Shown here in pieces: positions 7,424 to 14,090 of a stretch of 36,121 bases of DNA. This DNA is from DATBDM01 sp036269915. GTDB taxonomy: Bacteria > Actinomycetota > Thermoleophilia > Solirubrobacterales > Solirubrobacteraceae. The stretch spans positions 1-36,121 of the forward strand of contig DATBDM010000126.1 in assembly GCA_036269915.1 (NCBI GenBank), read 5' to 3'. The position numbers and the translations under genes were made by a program. Positions within the stretch are counted from its first letter, which is position 1. The number at the start of each line of letters is the position of its first letter. Below the pieces are notes generated by a model. It made no database searches, was not told the DNA's origin, and saw only the letters and a list, made by a program, of their open reading frames with translations.

Positions 7424-7640
7424 CATCAGCCGTGCCTAAAAGATGCATGGCTGGGCACCATCGGCGTAACCATGCGAGGTTCGCGGCGTTGTGTCTTGTG
7501 CGTGCGGGTGCCCATCGGGCATCCGGCCTGATCTGCGGCGGCTCCCCACAGCGTATCCGTAGAGAGGGCGACGACTTCTGGGCCGACAGCGCACGATCTT
7601 CCCCGGCCCGACAGGAGCAGCCAGGCTTGAGAAGGGATGG
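7424..7640. other. Unassigned, lower-GC intergenic region
   Basis: About 217 bases lie between the terminator and the sigma-factor promoter with no credible gene on either strand. Composition is visibly less GC-rich than neighbouring genes. Two hairpins are visible: GCATGG (7445-7450) with CCATGC (7470-7475), and GGGTGCCC (7506-7513) with GGGCATCC (7517-7524, one G-U pair). It might hold a small RNA or a long control region for the sigma gene. I cannot match it to 6S, SRP, RNase P or tmRNA by eye. Confidence 0.35.
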
Positions 7641-7669
7641 TTGCACCCACAACCGATTTCCCCTATAAT
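7641..7669 (+). promoter_or_regulatory. Consensus-like -35/-10 promoter of the sigma-factor gene
   Basis: TTGCAC at 7641-7646 and TATAAT at 7664-7669 are separated by 17 bases, the ideal spacing. An inverted repeat GGTTG-N6-CAACC (7639-7654) covers the -35 hexamer and may be an operator. Transcription would begin near 7676, leaving a leader of about 13 bases before the TTG start. Confidence 0.8.
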
Positions 7670-7689
7670 CCTGACTGGACGAGTCTGGA

Positions 7690-8592
7690 TTGAAACTGAA
7701 AGAGGCACCCAAAACGACCACCTTCACCGACATCCCGCGCCCCCGCACCGAGCCGGAGCACGATGTCGACCCGACCCTGGATTCGCTGCAGCTGCTGCTG
7801 CGCGAGGCCGGCCGCTACCCGCTCCTTCGCCCGAGCGAGGAGATCGAGCTGGCCAAGCGGATCGAGAAGGGCGACCTTGCCGCCAAGGACCGGATGATCA
7901 ACTCCAACCTCCGACTGGTCGTCGCCAACGCGCGGCGCTATCAGGGCCAGGGCCTCGCCCTCGGCGACCTGATCCAGGAGGGGATGCTGGGCCTCATCCG
8001 TGCCGTCGAGAAGTTCGACTGGCGCAAGGGCTTCCGCTTCTCGACCTACGCGACGCTGTGGATCCGTCAGGCGATCCAGCGCGGCCTGGAGAACACCAGC
8101 CGCACGATCCGCCTGCCCGTCCACGTGGCGCAGCGTTCCCGCAAGGTCGGGCGCATCGAGCGCGAGCTCACCACCAAGCTGGGGCACGAGCCCTCCGACG
8201 AGGAGATCGCCCACGCGGCCGATCTGCCGCTGGCCGACGTCATCGAGATCCGCAAGGCGGATCGCGCGGTCGTCAGCCTCGACAAGCCGGTCGGCGACGA
8301 GGGCGACACCTCCTTCGGCGACCTGCTGGCGATCGAGACCGCGCCGGTGGACGAGGAGGTCCACGAGGCGATCAGCTCGCAGACGCTGCTGGACGCGATC
8401 GCGGACCTGCCCGAGCAGGAGCGCAACGTGATCGAGATGCGCTTCGGCGCCGGCGACCAGGAGCCGCAGACGCTCTCGCAGGCCGGCCGCAAGCTCGGCG
8501 TCTCGACCGAGCGCGCCCGCCAGATCGAGGAGCGCGCCCTGCGCCGCCTCTCCCAGCGCGCGGATCTCATCGCGCTGCGCGAGGCCGCCTAG
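7690..8592 (+). CDS. RpoD/SigA-type sigma-70 factor
   Basis: This 300-residue RNA polymerase sigma factor contains region 1.2 (DSLQLLLREAGRYPLL, about 31-46), region 2 (NSNLRLVVANARRYQGQGLALGDLIQEGMLGLIRA, with the DNA-melting/-10 motif RFSTYATLWIRQAI near 117-130), region 3 and region 4 (DLPEQERNVIEMRFG to the helix-turn-helix STERARQIEERALRRL near 275-290). Acidic region 1.1 is missing, so it could be a group-2 factor or a short primary sigma; the strongly conserved region 2 and consensus promoter make a housekeeping-like role plausible. The start is TTG at 7690, because no ATG or GTG precedes region 1.2 in frame. A strong hairpin follows the stop. Confidence 0.9.
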   Translation: MKLKEAPKTTTFTDIPRPRTEPEHDVDPTLDSLQLLLREAGRYPLLRPSEEIELAKRIEKGDLAAKDRMINSNLRLVVANARRYQGQGLALGDLIQEGMLGLIRAVEKFDWRKGFRFSTYATLWIRQAIQRGLENTSRTIRLPVHVAQRSRKVGRIERELTTKLGHEPSDEEIAHAADLPLADVIEIRKADRAVVSLDKPVGDEGDTSFGDLLAIETAPVDEEVHEAISSQTLLDAIADLPEQERNVIEMRFGAGDQEPQTLSQAGRKLGVSTERARQIEERALRRLSQRADLIALREAA

Positions 8593-8621
8593 CCCAACCG
8601 AGGACTTAGAACCTCTGACCT

Positions 8622-8649
8622 GCGACCCGAGCCCACCGGCTCGGGTCGC
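8622..8649. terminator. Strong hairpin between convergent genes
   Basis: A perfect 12-bp stem, GCGACCCGAGCC (8622-8633) with GGCTCGGGTCGC (8638-8649), closes a CACC loop. It lies 30 bases after the sigma-factor stop and 6 bases past the stop of the convergent lipoprotein gene, so it can serve both. There is no T-run on the plus side. Confidence 0.65.
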
Positions 8650-8654
8650 GGTCG

Positions 8655-9302
8655 TTAAGGGGCCCGGCTGACGGTGCCCGGGCCGCTGATGTCCTTCGTG
8701 ACCACCGGGTCGCCGCGGTAGGTGATGTCGGCGGCGCCGCGGACGAGCACCGAGAGCCGCTTCGAGACGGAGACGTCGACCCCGCCGGCGCCCTGGACGG
8801 AGACGTGCGCGCTGCGGGCCTGCAGTTGCGCGAGCCGCGCGTCCGCGGCCCCCTTGATGTCGGTGACCAGGCGGCCCACCTGCCCCTGGGCGCGGAGGCT
8901 GCCGGTGCCGCGCACCCGGAAGGTCAGGGCGCGGGCGCGCAAGCGGTCGAGCCGGACGTCCGCGGAGCCGTCGACGAGCACGTCGTCCAGCCGCGGCAGC
9001 GAGACGTCGACGCTGACGTTCGCCAGCGGGTCCGACCCGATCACGATGCCGCGGTCGCGCACCGCGATCCGCAACACGTCGCCCTCGGTCTGCGTGACCA
9101 CGCGGTCGATCACGTCCCGGCCGGCGTGGACGACGACGCCGGGGCGCGCGGCGCGTTGCACCCGGACGTCGACGCTGGAGGAGATCCGCAGCGAGCGCAC
9201 GCTCTCGCCCACGGGGCGCGGCTGGGCGACCATCGGCCCGGCGCCGCAGCCCGCGAGGACCAGCCCGGCGAGCGCTGCCAGCGCCACGGCCGGGCGCCTC
9301 AT
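8655..9302 (-). CDS. Lipoprotein with GIN (DUF2807) beta-helical domain
   Basis: The 215-residue product has a lipoprotein signal peptide with lipobox LAGC (Cys19 as the lipidated residue). The rest is a repetitive, Val/Asp/Arg-rich sequence of short beta strands (VDVRVQRA, ADVRLDRLRARALTFRVRGTGSL, ADARLAQLQARSAHVSVQGAG, ADITYRGDPVV) characteristic of the DUF2807 head-GIN domain. Related proteins are cell-surface or periplasm-like proteins of unclear function, often near signal-transduction genes. Its ATG overlaps the stop of the histidine kinase gene (ATGA, 9299-9302), so the two are translationally coupled and it may act as an external partner of that kinase; that is inference. Confidence 0.82.
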   Translation of the reverse strand: MRRPAVALAALAGLVLAGCGAGPMVAQPRPVGESVRSLRISSSVDVRVQRAARPGVVVHAGRDVIDRVVTQTEGDVLRIAVRDRGIVIGSDPLANVSVDVSLPRLDDVLVDGSADVRLDRLRARALTFRVRGTGSLRAQGQVGRLVTDIKGAADARLAQLQARSAHVSVQGAGGVDVSVSKRLSVLVRGAADITYRGDPVVTKDISGPGTVSRAP

Positions 9303-10594
9303 CGCCCGTCCACCGGCAGCTCCGCGGTGACGGTCGTGCCGCGGCCCGGCGGCGAGAGGATCTCAAGGCGGCCGTCGAGCGCCTCGACACGGTCGCGCAG
9401 GCCACGGATCCCCGACCCGGCGCGCGGGTCGGCGCCGCCGACGCCGTCGTCGGAGATCGCCACCCGCACGAGGTCGGGCGCGGTGGCCAGCGTCACCTGC
9501 GCGGTGCTGGCCCGTGCGTACTTGGCGACGTTGGTCAGCGACTCGGCCACGACGAAGTACGCGGCGGCCTCGACCGGCGGCGGCAGGCGGTCCGCCGGCA
9601 CGCCCGAGACCGTCACGGGGATCGGCGCGCGGCCGGCGAGCGCCTCGAGCGCGGCGGCCAGGCCGCGGTCGCTGAGCACCGCGGGGTGGATGCCGCGGGC
9701 GAGCTCGCGCAGCTCCTTCACCGCCAGCATCGCCTCCTCGCGCGCCTGGGCGACGAGCGGCGCGGCGGCGGCCGCGTCGGCCTTCTTGAGCCGGCTCTCG
9801 GCCAGCCCGAGGGTGAGCGTGAGCGCGACGAGCCGCTGCTGCGCGCCGTCGTGCAGGTCGCGCTCGAGCCGGCGGCGCTCGGCGTCGGCCGCCTCGATGA
9901 TGCGGGCGCGCGAGTAGCGCAGGTCGTCGACGCGCTCGCGCAGCTGGACCGTGCTCGGGCCGAGCATCACGCGGGCGAACAGCCCCGACAGCCACCCCAT
10001 CCCATTGGCGACGTGGAAGGCGGCGAGCAGGATCGCGATGCCGGCCGGGACGATCGGGATCGCCTCCACCGGCGTCTCCATGATCCAGCCGAAGAACGTC
10101 ACGGGGGTGAGGGCGACGATCGCCGGCGCGAAGGCCAGGATCGTCCCGACCGCGCCGAGCGCGGCCAGCACCGCGAACGAGACGATCCCCAGCGGCAGCT
10201 TGAGGACGACGAAGACGAGGCTCTTCCACGTCACCGGATCGCGCAGCACCGACTTGACCCGCTGCCACGGGCTCAGGCCGGGCGCCATGTGCGCCGGCGC
10301 GGGGATCGTCACGCGCAGCAGCTTGCGCGCGAGCGTGCGCTCGACCCCGGCCATGATCCGCCAGGCCACCACCGTCAGCGCGAGCAGCGCGAGGCCGATG
10401 ATCACCACGGCCAGGCCCGCGCCCACCGAGAACCCGGTGACGAGGATCACGAAGTAGGCGATGCCGAGCGGCAGCGCGACCAGCTCGTAGACGATGCTGC
10501 GCCAGGTCGCCGCGCGGAACGGCACGCCGAACACGCGCCGCCAGGTCAGGGGACGGCTGCCCTGGGCCTCGGGCACCACGGTCGCGGCGGTCAC
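9299..10594 (-). CDS. Sensor-domain histidine kinase (NarL/HisKA_3 class)
   Basis: This membrane histidine kinase is about 431 residues long. Its N-terminal half holds two pairs of hydrophobic segments separated by a basic cytoplasmic loop, as in the actinobacterial Sensor domain. The HisKA_3 phosphoacceptor motif AERRRLERDLHDGAQQR follows, with His at residue 248, then the ATPase N-box (VAESLTNVAKYA) and G-box (ISDDGVGG; GSGIRGLRDRVEALDG). Such kinases normally phosphorylate a NarL-type response regulator, but none is adjacent here. The GTG at 10592-10594 is preferred because TAGGGT ends 8 bases upstream; an ATG at 10618 would lie upstream of that box. It is coupled to the GIN lipoprotein. 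Confidence 0.9.
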   Translation of the reverse strand: MTAATVVPEAQGSRPLTWRRVFGVPFRAATWRSIVYELVALPLGIAYFVILVTGFSVGAGLAVVIIGLALLALTVVAWRIMAGVERTLARKLLRVTIPAPAHMAPGLSPWQRVKSVLRDPVTWKSLVFVVLKLPLGIVSFAVLAALGAVGTILAFAPAIVALTPVTFFGWIMETPVEAIPIVPAGIAILLAAFHVANGMGWLSGLFARVMLGPSTVQLRERVDDLRYSRARIIEAADAERRRLERDLHDGAQQRLVALTLTLGLAESRLKKADAAAAAPLVAQAREEAMLAVKELRELARGIHPAVLSDRGLAAALEALAGRAPIPVTVSGVPADRLPPPVEAAAYFVVAESLTNVAKYARASTAQVTLATAPDLVRVAISDDGVGGADPRAGSGIRGLRDRVEALDGRLEILSPPGRGTTVTAELPVDGR

Positions 10595-10602
10595 GCCGCC
10601 GG

Positions 10603-10608
10603 ACCCTA
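10603..10608 (-). promoter_or_regulatory. -10 box for the histidine kinase gene
   Basis: TAGGGT on the minus strand ends 8 bases before the GTG at 10594. It decides the start of the kinase. Confidence 0.5.
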
Positions 10609-10643
10609 GTCCGCGCATCGCAGGGTGCGTTTACGGCTGCCCG

Positions 10644-10649
10644 TACCAT
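10644..10649 (+). promoter_or_regulatory. -10 box for the GT2 gene
   Basis: TACCAT ends 8 bases before the ATG at 10658. It is divergent to the kinase box within a 63-bp gap. Confidence 0.5.
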
Positions 10650-10657
10650 CCGCCGCG

Positions 10658-11530
10658 ATGGATGCCCCGACGCTCGCGGTGGTCGTCTGCACGCGCGACC
10701 GGCCGCGGCAGCTCGCGCGCACGCTCGACGCGCTGCGGCGCGAGCTCGATGCGATCGACGAGCTCGTGGTCGTCGACCAGAGCGCGGAGCCGCTCGCGCC
10801 GGACGCCGGCGTGCGGGTCATCGCCGACCGCGGGCGCGGGCTCTCGCGGGCGCGCAACCTCGCGCTCGCGCGGACAAGCGCCGCGTGGCTGGCGTTCGTC
10901 GACGACGACTGCCGCCCAGAAAGGGGATGGGCCCAGGCGCTGCGCGCGGAGATCGCCGCGCACCCGGAGGCCGCGATGGTCTGCCCGCGCGTCGACCCCG
11001 GTCCGCTGCCCGCTGGCGACTACCTCGAGGTCACGACGTTCCCCGTCGAGCGGGCGGCACTGCGCCGCGGCCGGCGCACGCATCCCGCGCGGCTCGGCTT
11101 CGGCGTCTTCTGCGTGGTCCGGCGCGACGTCGCCGAGGCGCTGGGCGGGTGGGACGAGCGGCTCGGCCCAGGGGCGCCGCACTTCCCGGCGGCCGACGAC
11201 ATGGACTTCAACTTCCGCGTGCTGCGCGCCGGCCATGCGGCGTGGGTGACGCCCCGTCCGCGGGCGGTGCACGACCAGTGGCGCCGCGCGGACGAGCTGC
11301 CGGCGCTGCACCGCGGCTACCTCGCGGCGTGGTGCGGCTTCGCGGTCAAGACACTGCGCACCGGCGCCGCCGCCGACGGCGCGCGGCTGCTGGCGATCGG
11401 CATCGTCGACGTCGCGGACGCGCTCGCCGACGCACTACGGCGTCCGTCGCGGCTGTACGCGCGGCTCGCCGCCGCGAAGGCGGCGGGGTTCGCCACCGGG
11501 ACCGTTCGCGGGCTGCTCAGCCGCTGGTGA
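10658..11530 (+). CDS. GT2-family glycosyltransferase
   Basis: This 290-residue inverting GT-A glycosyltransferase starts with LAVVVCTRDRPRQLARTLDAL, the standard GT2 opening that contacts the nucleotide. It carries GLSRARNLALA and the metal-binding acidic motif FVDDDCRPERGW near residues 81-92. The later segment PAADDMDFNFRVLRAG contains the acidic residues expected of the catalytic base region. Sugar and acceptor are unknown. The ATG at 10658 is chosen from the TACCAT box; the open frame extends 11 codons further upstream. Its 3' end overlaps the convergent GT4 gene by 14 bp. Confidence 0.9.
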   Translation: MDAPTLAVVVCTRDRPRQLARTLDALRRELDAIDELVVVDQSAEPLAPDAGVRVIADRGRGLSRARNLALARTSAAWLAFVDDDCRPERGWAQALRAEIAAHPEAAMVCPRVDPGPLPAGDYLEVTTFPVERAALRRGRRTHPARLGFGVFCVVRRDVAEALGGWDERLGPGAPHFPAADDMDFNFRVLRAGHAAWVTPRPRAVHDQWRRADELPALHRGYLAAWCGFAVKTLRTGAAADGARLLAIGIVDVADALADALRRPSRLYARLAAAKAAGFATGTVRGLLSRW

Positions 11531-12581
11531 GCGCCGCGATCGCCGCGCGCAGCCGCTCGGTCGAGCGGCGGATGTCGAACTGCGCCTCGGCCCGCGCACG
11601 TGCCGCCGCGGGTGCGGCCGGGTCGGCGAGCACCGCGCGCACCGCCTCCGCTCCGGCCTCCGCGTCGCCGGCCGCGAACAGCCGGCCCGCGCCGTCGGAG
11701 ACGATCTCCGGCGGACCGCCGGAGCCGGGTGCCACCACCGGGCGGCCGGCCGCGAGCGCCTCGACCAGCGCGAGGCCGTAGGGCTCCGCGTCCGAGCAGT
11801 GCAGCAGCAGATGCGCGCGCGCGAGCGCCGGGCGCGGATCGGCGACCGGGCCGAGGAAGCGCACGCGGTCGCGCAGGTCGGCCGCGGCCGCGCGGCGCTG
11901 CAGCCCGGCAAGGAAGCCGCCGTCGTCGCCGGGCATCGCCGCGCCGGCGAGCTCGAGCCGCAGGCCGGGCACGCGGGCCGCGATCTCCAGCCCGAGGTCG
12001 GCGCGCTTCCAGGCGACGAGCGCGCCGAGGACCAGCGCGCGCGGCGGACCGCCCGGGAGCGGGGCCGGCGTCCAGGCGACGAGGTCGACGCCGGGGTGCA
12101 GCACGGTCGCGCCCGGCGCGGTCGCGGCGGCGATCGCGTGCGAGAGCGCGGCGACGCCGTCCGCGCGGCCGGTCGCGGCGCGCAGCGCCCGGCCCGGCGC
12201 TCCCTCCGGCGGCAGGTCGCAGTGGACCGCGAGCAGCGGCGCCCGGTGCGAGCGCGGCACCAGCGCGCAGGCGAGGATCGCGCGTGCGCCCCAGGCCACG
12301 AGCGCGGCCGGGCCGGATCCCATCCGGGCCGCGTCGACCGCCAGGCCCGCCAGCCCCGCCGCGTGCGCCGCTGTGGCCGCGGGACCGGAGCGCAGCTGCA
12401 GCGTGCGCTCTCGGAGCACGCGCACCGGGAGGCCCGCCGCGCGCGCCGCGGCGGCGAGCGGGCCCTCCGGGCAGGCGACGGCGGCGGGCGCGCCGAGTCG
12501 CATCGCGCCGTCGAGCAGGATCCGCTCGGCCCCGCCGAGCACGCCGGAGTACGAGAGGAACACGGCTGGCGCGGGCGGCAT
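11517..12581 (-). CDS. GT4-family glycosyltransferase
   Basis: This is a GT-B glycosyltransferase of 354 residues. It opens with VFLSYSGVLGGAERILLDGA, where GGAER is the usual GT4 acceptor-loop motif. The C-terminal domain has VLHPGVDL, ALVLGALVAWKRADLGLEIA and the E-x7-E motif EPYGLALVEALAAGRPVV. The ATG at 12579-12581 directly precedes conserved sequence; the longer open frame upstream lies antisense to the flippase gene and is not credible. It diverges from the flippase gene with only 21 bases between start codons. It probably contributes one sugar to the same surface glycan. Confidence 0.88.
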   Translation of the reverse strand: MPPAPAVFLSYSGVLGGAERILLDGAMRLGAPAAVACPEGPLAAAARAAGLPVRVLRERTLQLRSGPAATAAHAAGLAGLAVDAARMGSGPAALVAWGARAILACALVPRSHRAPLLAVHCDLPPEGAPGRALRAATGRADGVAALSHAIAAATAPGATVLHPGVDLVAWTPAPLPGGPPRALVLGALVAWKRADLGLEIAARVPGLRLELAGAAMPGDDGGFLAGLQRRAAAADLRDRVRFLGPVADPRPALARAHLLLHCSDAEPYGLALVEALAAGRPVVAPGSGGPPEIVSDGAGRLFAAGDAEAGAEAVRAVLADPAAPAAARARAEAQFDIRRSTERLRAAIAALTSG

Positions 12582-12588
12582 GCCGCAG

Positions 12589-12595
12589 TAGCATC
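12589..12595. promoter_or_regulatory. Overlapping divergent -10 boxes between the GT4 and flippase genes
   Basis: On the plus strand TAGCAT (12589-12594) ends 8 bases before the flippase ATG. On the minus strand GATGCT (12590-12595) ends 8 bases before the GT4 ATG, but lacks the first T. The two boxes cover almost the same base pairs. Confidence 0.45.
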
Positions 12596-12602
12596 GCGCC
12601 CC

Positions 12603-14090
12603 ATGCGTCCGAGCAGCAGCCCGGCCCGCGGCCTGCGTGCCGCGACCGCACGCGGGGGCGTGGTCAACGCGGTCTTCCTCTCGGGGGCGGAGGGCCTGGT
12701 CCTGCTGCAGGGCCTGCTCGCCACGGCGCTGCTCGGGCCGAGCGCGATCGGCCTCTACGGCGTCGTCACCACGACGGCGATGACGGTCGTGCAGCTGCGG
12801 CGCGTCGGCATCGACGAGGCGTTCGTGCAGCAGGCCGCCGAGGACGAGGAGGCGGAGTTCCAGCGCGCGTTCACGGTCGAGCTGGGCATCGGGCTGCTCG
12901 GCTCGCTGCTGATCGCGATCGCGGCGCCGATCCTCGCCGCGCTCTACGACGACGACCGGCTGCTCGCGCTCACGCTCGCCGTCGCCTACCTGCCGGTCGC
13001 CTTCGCGCTGCAGGCGCCCCAATGGGCGGCGTTCAAGGCGATGGACTACCTGCGGCTGCGGCTGCTGCAGGTGATCGTCCCGCTCGGCACCGTCGTCGTC
13101 GCCGTCCCGCTGCTACTCGCCGGCGTCGGCGTCTGGGCGCTCGTGATCGGCCCGTTCTGCGGCAACGCGGCGGCGGTGATCGCGGCGTGGTCCGTCTCGC
13201 CGTACCGGATGCGCCTGCGCTTCGACGGCGAGGCGACGCGCCGCTACGTGCGCTTCTCGTGGCCGATCTTCGTCACCTCGCTGGCCGCGCTGTTCGTCGC
13301 CCAGGCGCAGATCGCGGTCTTCGGGCTCTCCGACGGGCTCGTCGCCGCGGGCTGGATCACCCTGGCGGCGACGCTGACCCGCTACGCCGACCGTGCGGAC
13401 CAGATCCTCGCCACGACGATCTACCCGGCGATCGTGCGGGTCCGCGACCGCATCGCCGTGCAGGAGGAGCTGTTCGCGAAGGCCAACCGGTTGACGCTGA
13501 TGTGGGCGTTCCCGTTCGGCGCCGGGCTCGCGTTGTTCGCCGGAGACCTCGTCGACTTCGTGCTGGGCGACGACTGGCACGGCGCGGTGGTGCTGATCGG
13601 CGGCCTGGCGGTCGCCGCCGCTCTGCAGCAGCTCGGCTACAACTGGTTCTCCTTCTACCGGGCGCGCGGCGCGTCCTGGCCGCAGGCGGTCGAGAGCGCG
13701 GTCTTCGCGGGCACGTTCGCCGTGCTGGCGGTGCCGGGGGAGCTGCTGTGGGGCTCATGGGGCTTCGTCGCGGGGCGGATCGCCTGCACGTTCTGCGTGC
13801 TCGGCGTGCGCCGCATCTACCTGCGCCGGCTCATGCCCGCCGCACGGCTGTGGAGCGTCGCCGCGCGGGCCGTCGTGCCGGTCGCCGTCGCGACGGTCCC
13901 GGTGCTCGCGCTGCGCCTCGCCCTGCACGGGCACGAGCGCACGCTCGCCCAGGCGATCGCCGAGCTCGTGCTGTGGCTGGCGCTGCTCGCGGCGGCGACG
14001 GCGCGGATGGAGCGCGGGCTGCTCGCCGAGCTGCGCGGCTACCTGCGCGTCGGCGCCCCGGGCGCCACCCCGGCGGCGGCCGCGGGATGA
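12603..14090 (+). CDS. Wzx-like polysaccharide/oligosaccharide flippase
   Basis: The 495-residue integral membrane protein of the MATE/polysaccharide-transporter (MOP) superfamily has about 12-14 hydrophobic segments. It begins with LSGAEGLVLLQGLLATALLGPSAIGLYGVV, resembling the conserved first helix of PST-type flippases. Such proteins move lipid-linked oligosaccharides across the cytoplasmic membrane. The ATG at 12603 is supported by a TAGCAT box and starts just before the first helix. Its stop overlaps the ATG of the next membrane-protein gene (ATGA), indicating coupling. A second flippase lies at 25680-27002, so the region may export two products or two intermediates. Confidence 0.88.
   Translation: MRPSSSPARGLRAATARGGVVNAVFLSGAEGLVLLQGLLATALLGPSAIGLYGVVTTTAMTVVQLRRVGIDEAFVQQAAEDEEAEFQRAFTVELGIGLLGSLLIAIAAPILAALYDDDRLLALTLAVAYLPVAFALQAPQWAAFKAMDYLRLRLLQVIVPLGTVVVAVPLLLAGVGVWALVIGPFCGNAAAVIAAWSVSPYRMRLRFDGEATRRYVRFSWPIFVTSLAALFVAQAQIAVFGLSDGLVAAGWITLAATLTRYADRADQILATTIYPAIVRVRDRIAVQEELFAKANRLTLMWAFPFGAGLALFAGDLVDFVLGDDWHGAVVLIGGLAVAAALQQLGYNWFSFYRARGASWPQAVESAVFAGTFAVLAVPGELLWGSWGFVAGRIACTFCVLGVRRIYLRRLMPAARLWSVAARAVVPVAVATVPVLALRLALHGHERTLAQAIAELVLWLALLAAATARMERGLLAELRGYLRVGAPGATPAAAAG

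Noticed and set aside
7452..7513. A GGGCACC...GGTGCCC pairing that looked like a tRNA acceptor stem
   Set aside because: The enclosed length is about ten bases too short and there is no T-arm or anticodon arm in the right position.
7590..7640. A GGAGCAGCCAGGC stretch resembling the SRP RNA core (GGAAGCAGCC)
   Set aside because: The essential asymmetric-loop bases are missing and no matching opposite strand of the helix could be found.
7424..7748. Minus-strand open frames of 74-113 codons over the region upstream of the sigma gene
   Set aside because: They have no recognisable domain, no start signal, and overlap the sigma promoter; the region looks non-coding.
11600..12602. Long plus-strand open frames (1347 and 763 codons) extending upstream of the flippase and GT-C-like genes
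   Set aside because: Their upstream parts are Arg/Pro/Ala-rich antisense shadows of the GT4 gene. Such long stop-free shadows are normal at this GC content.
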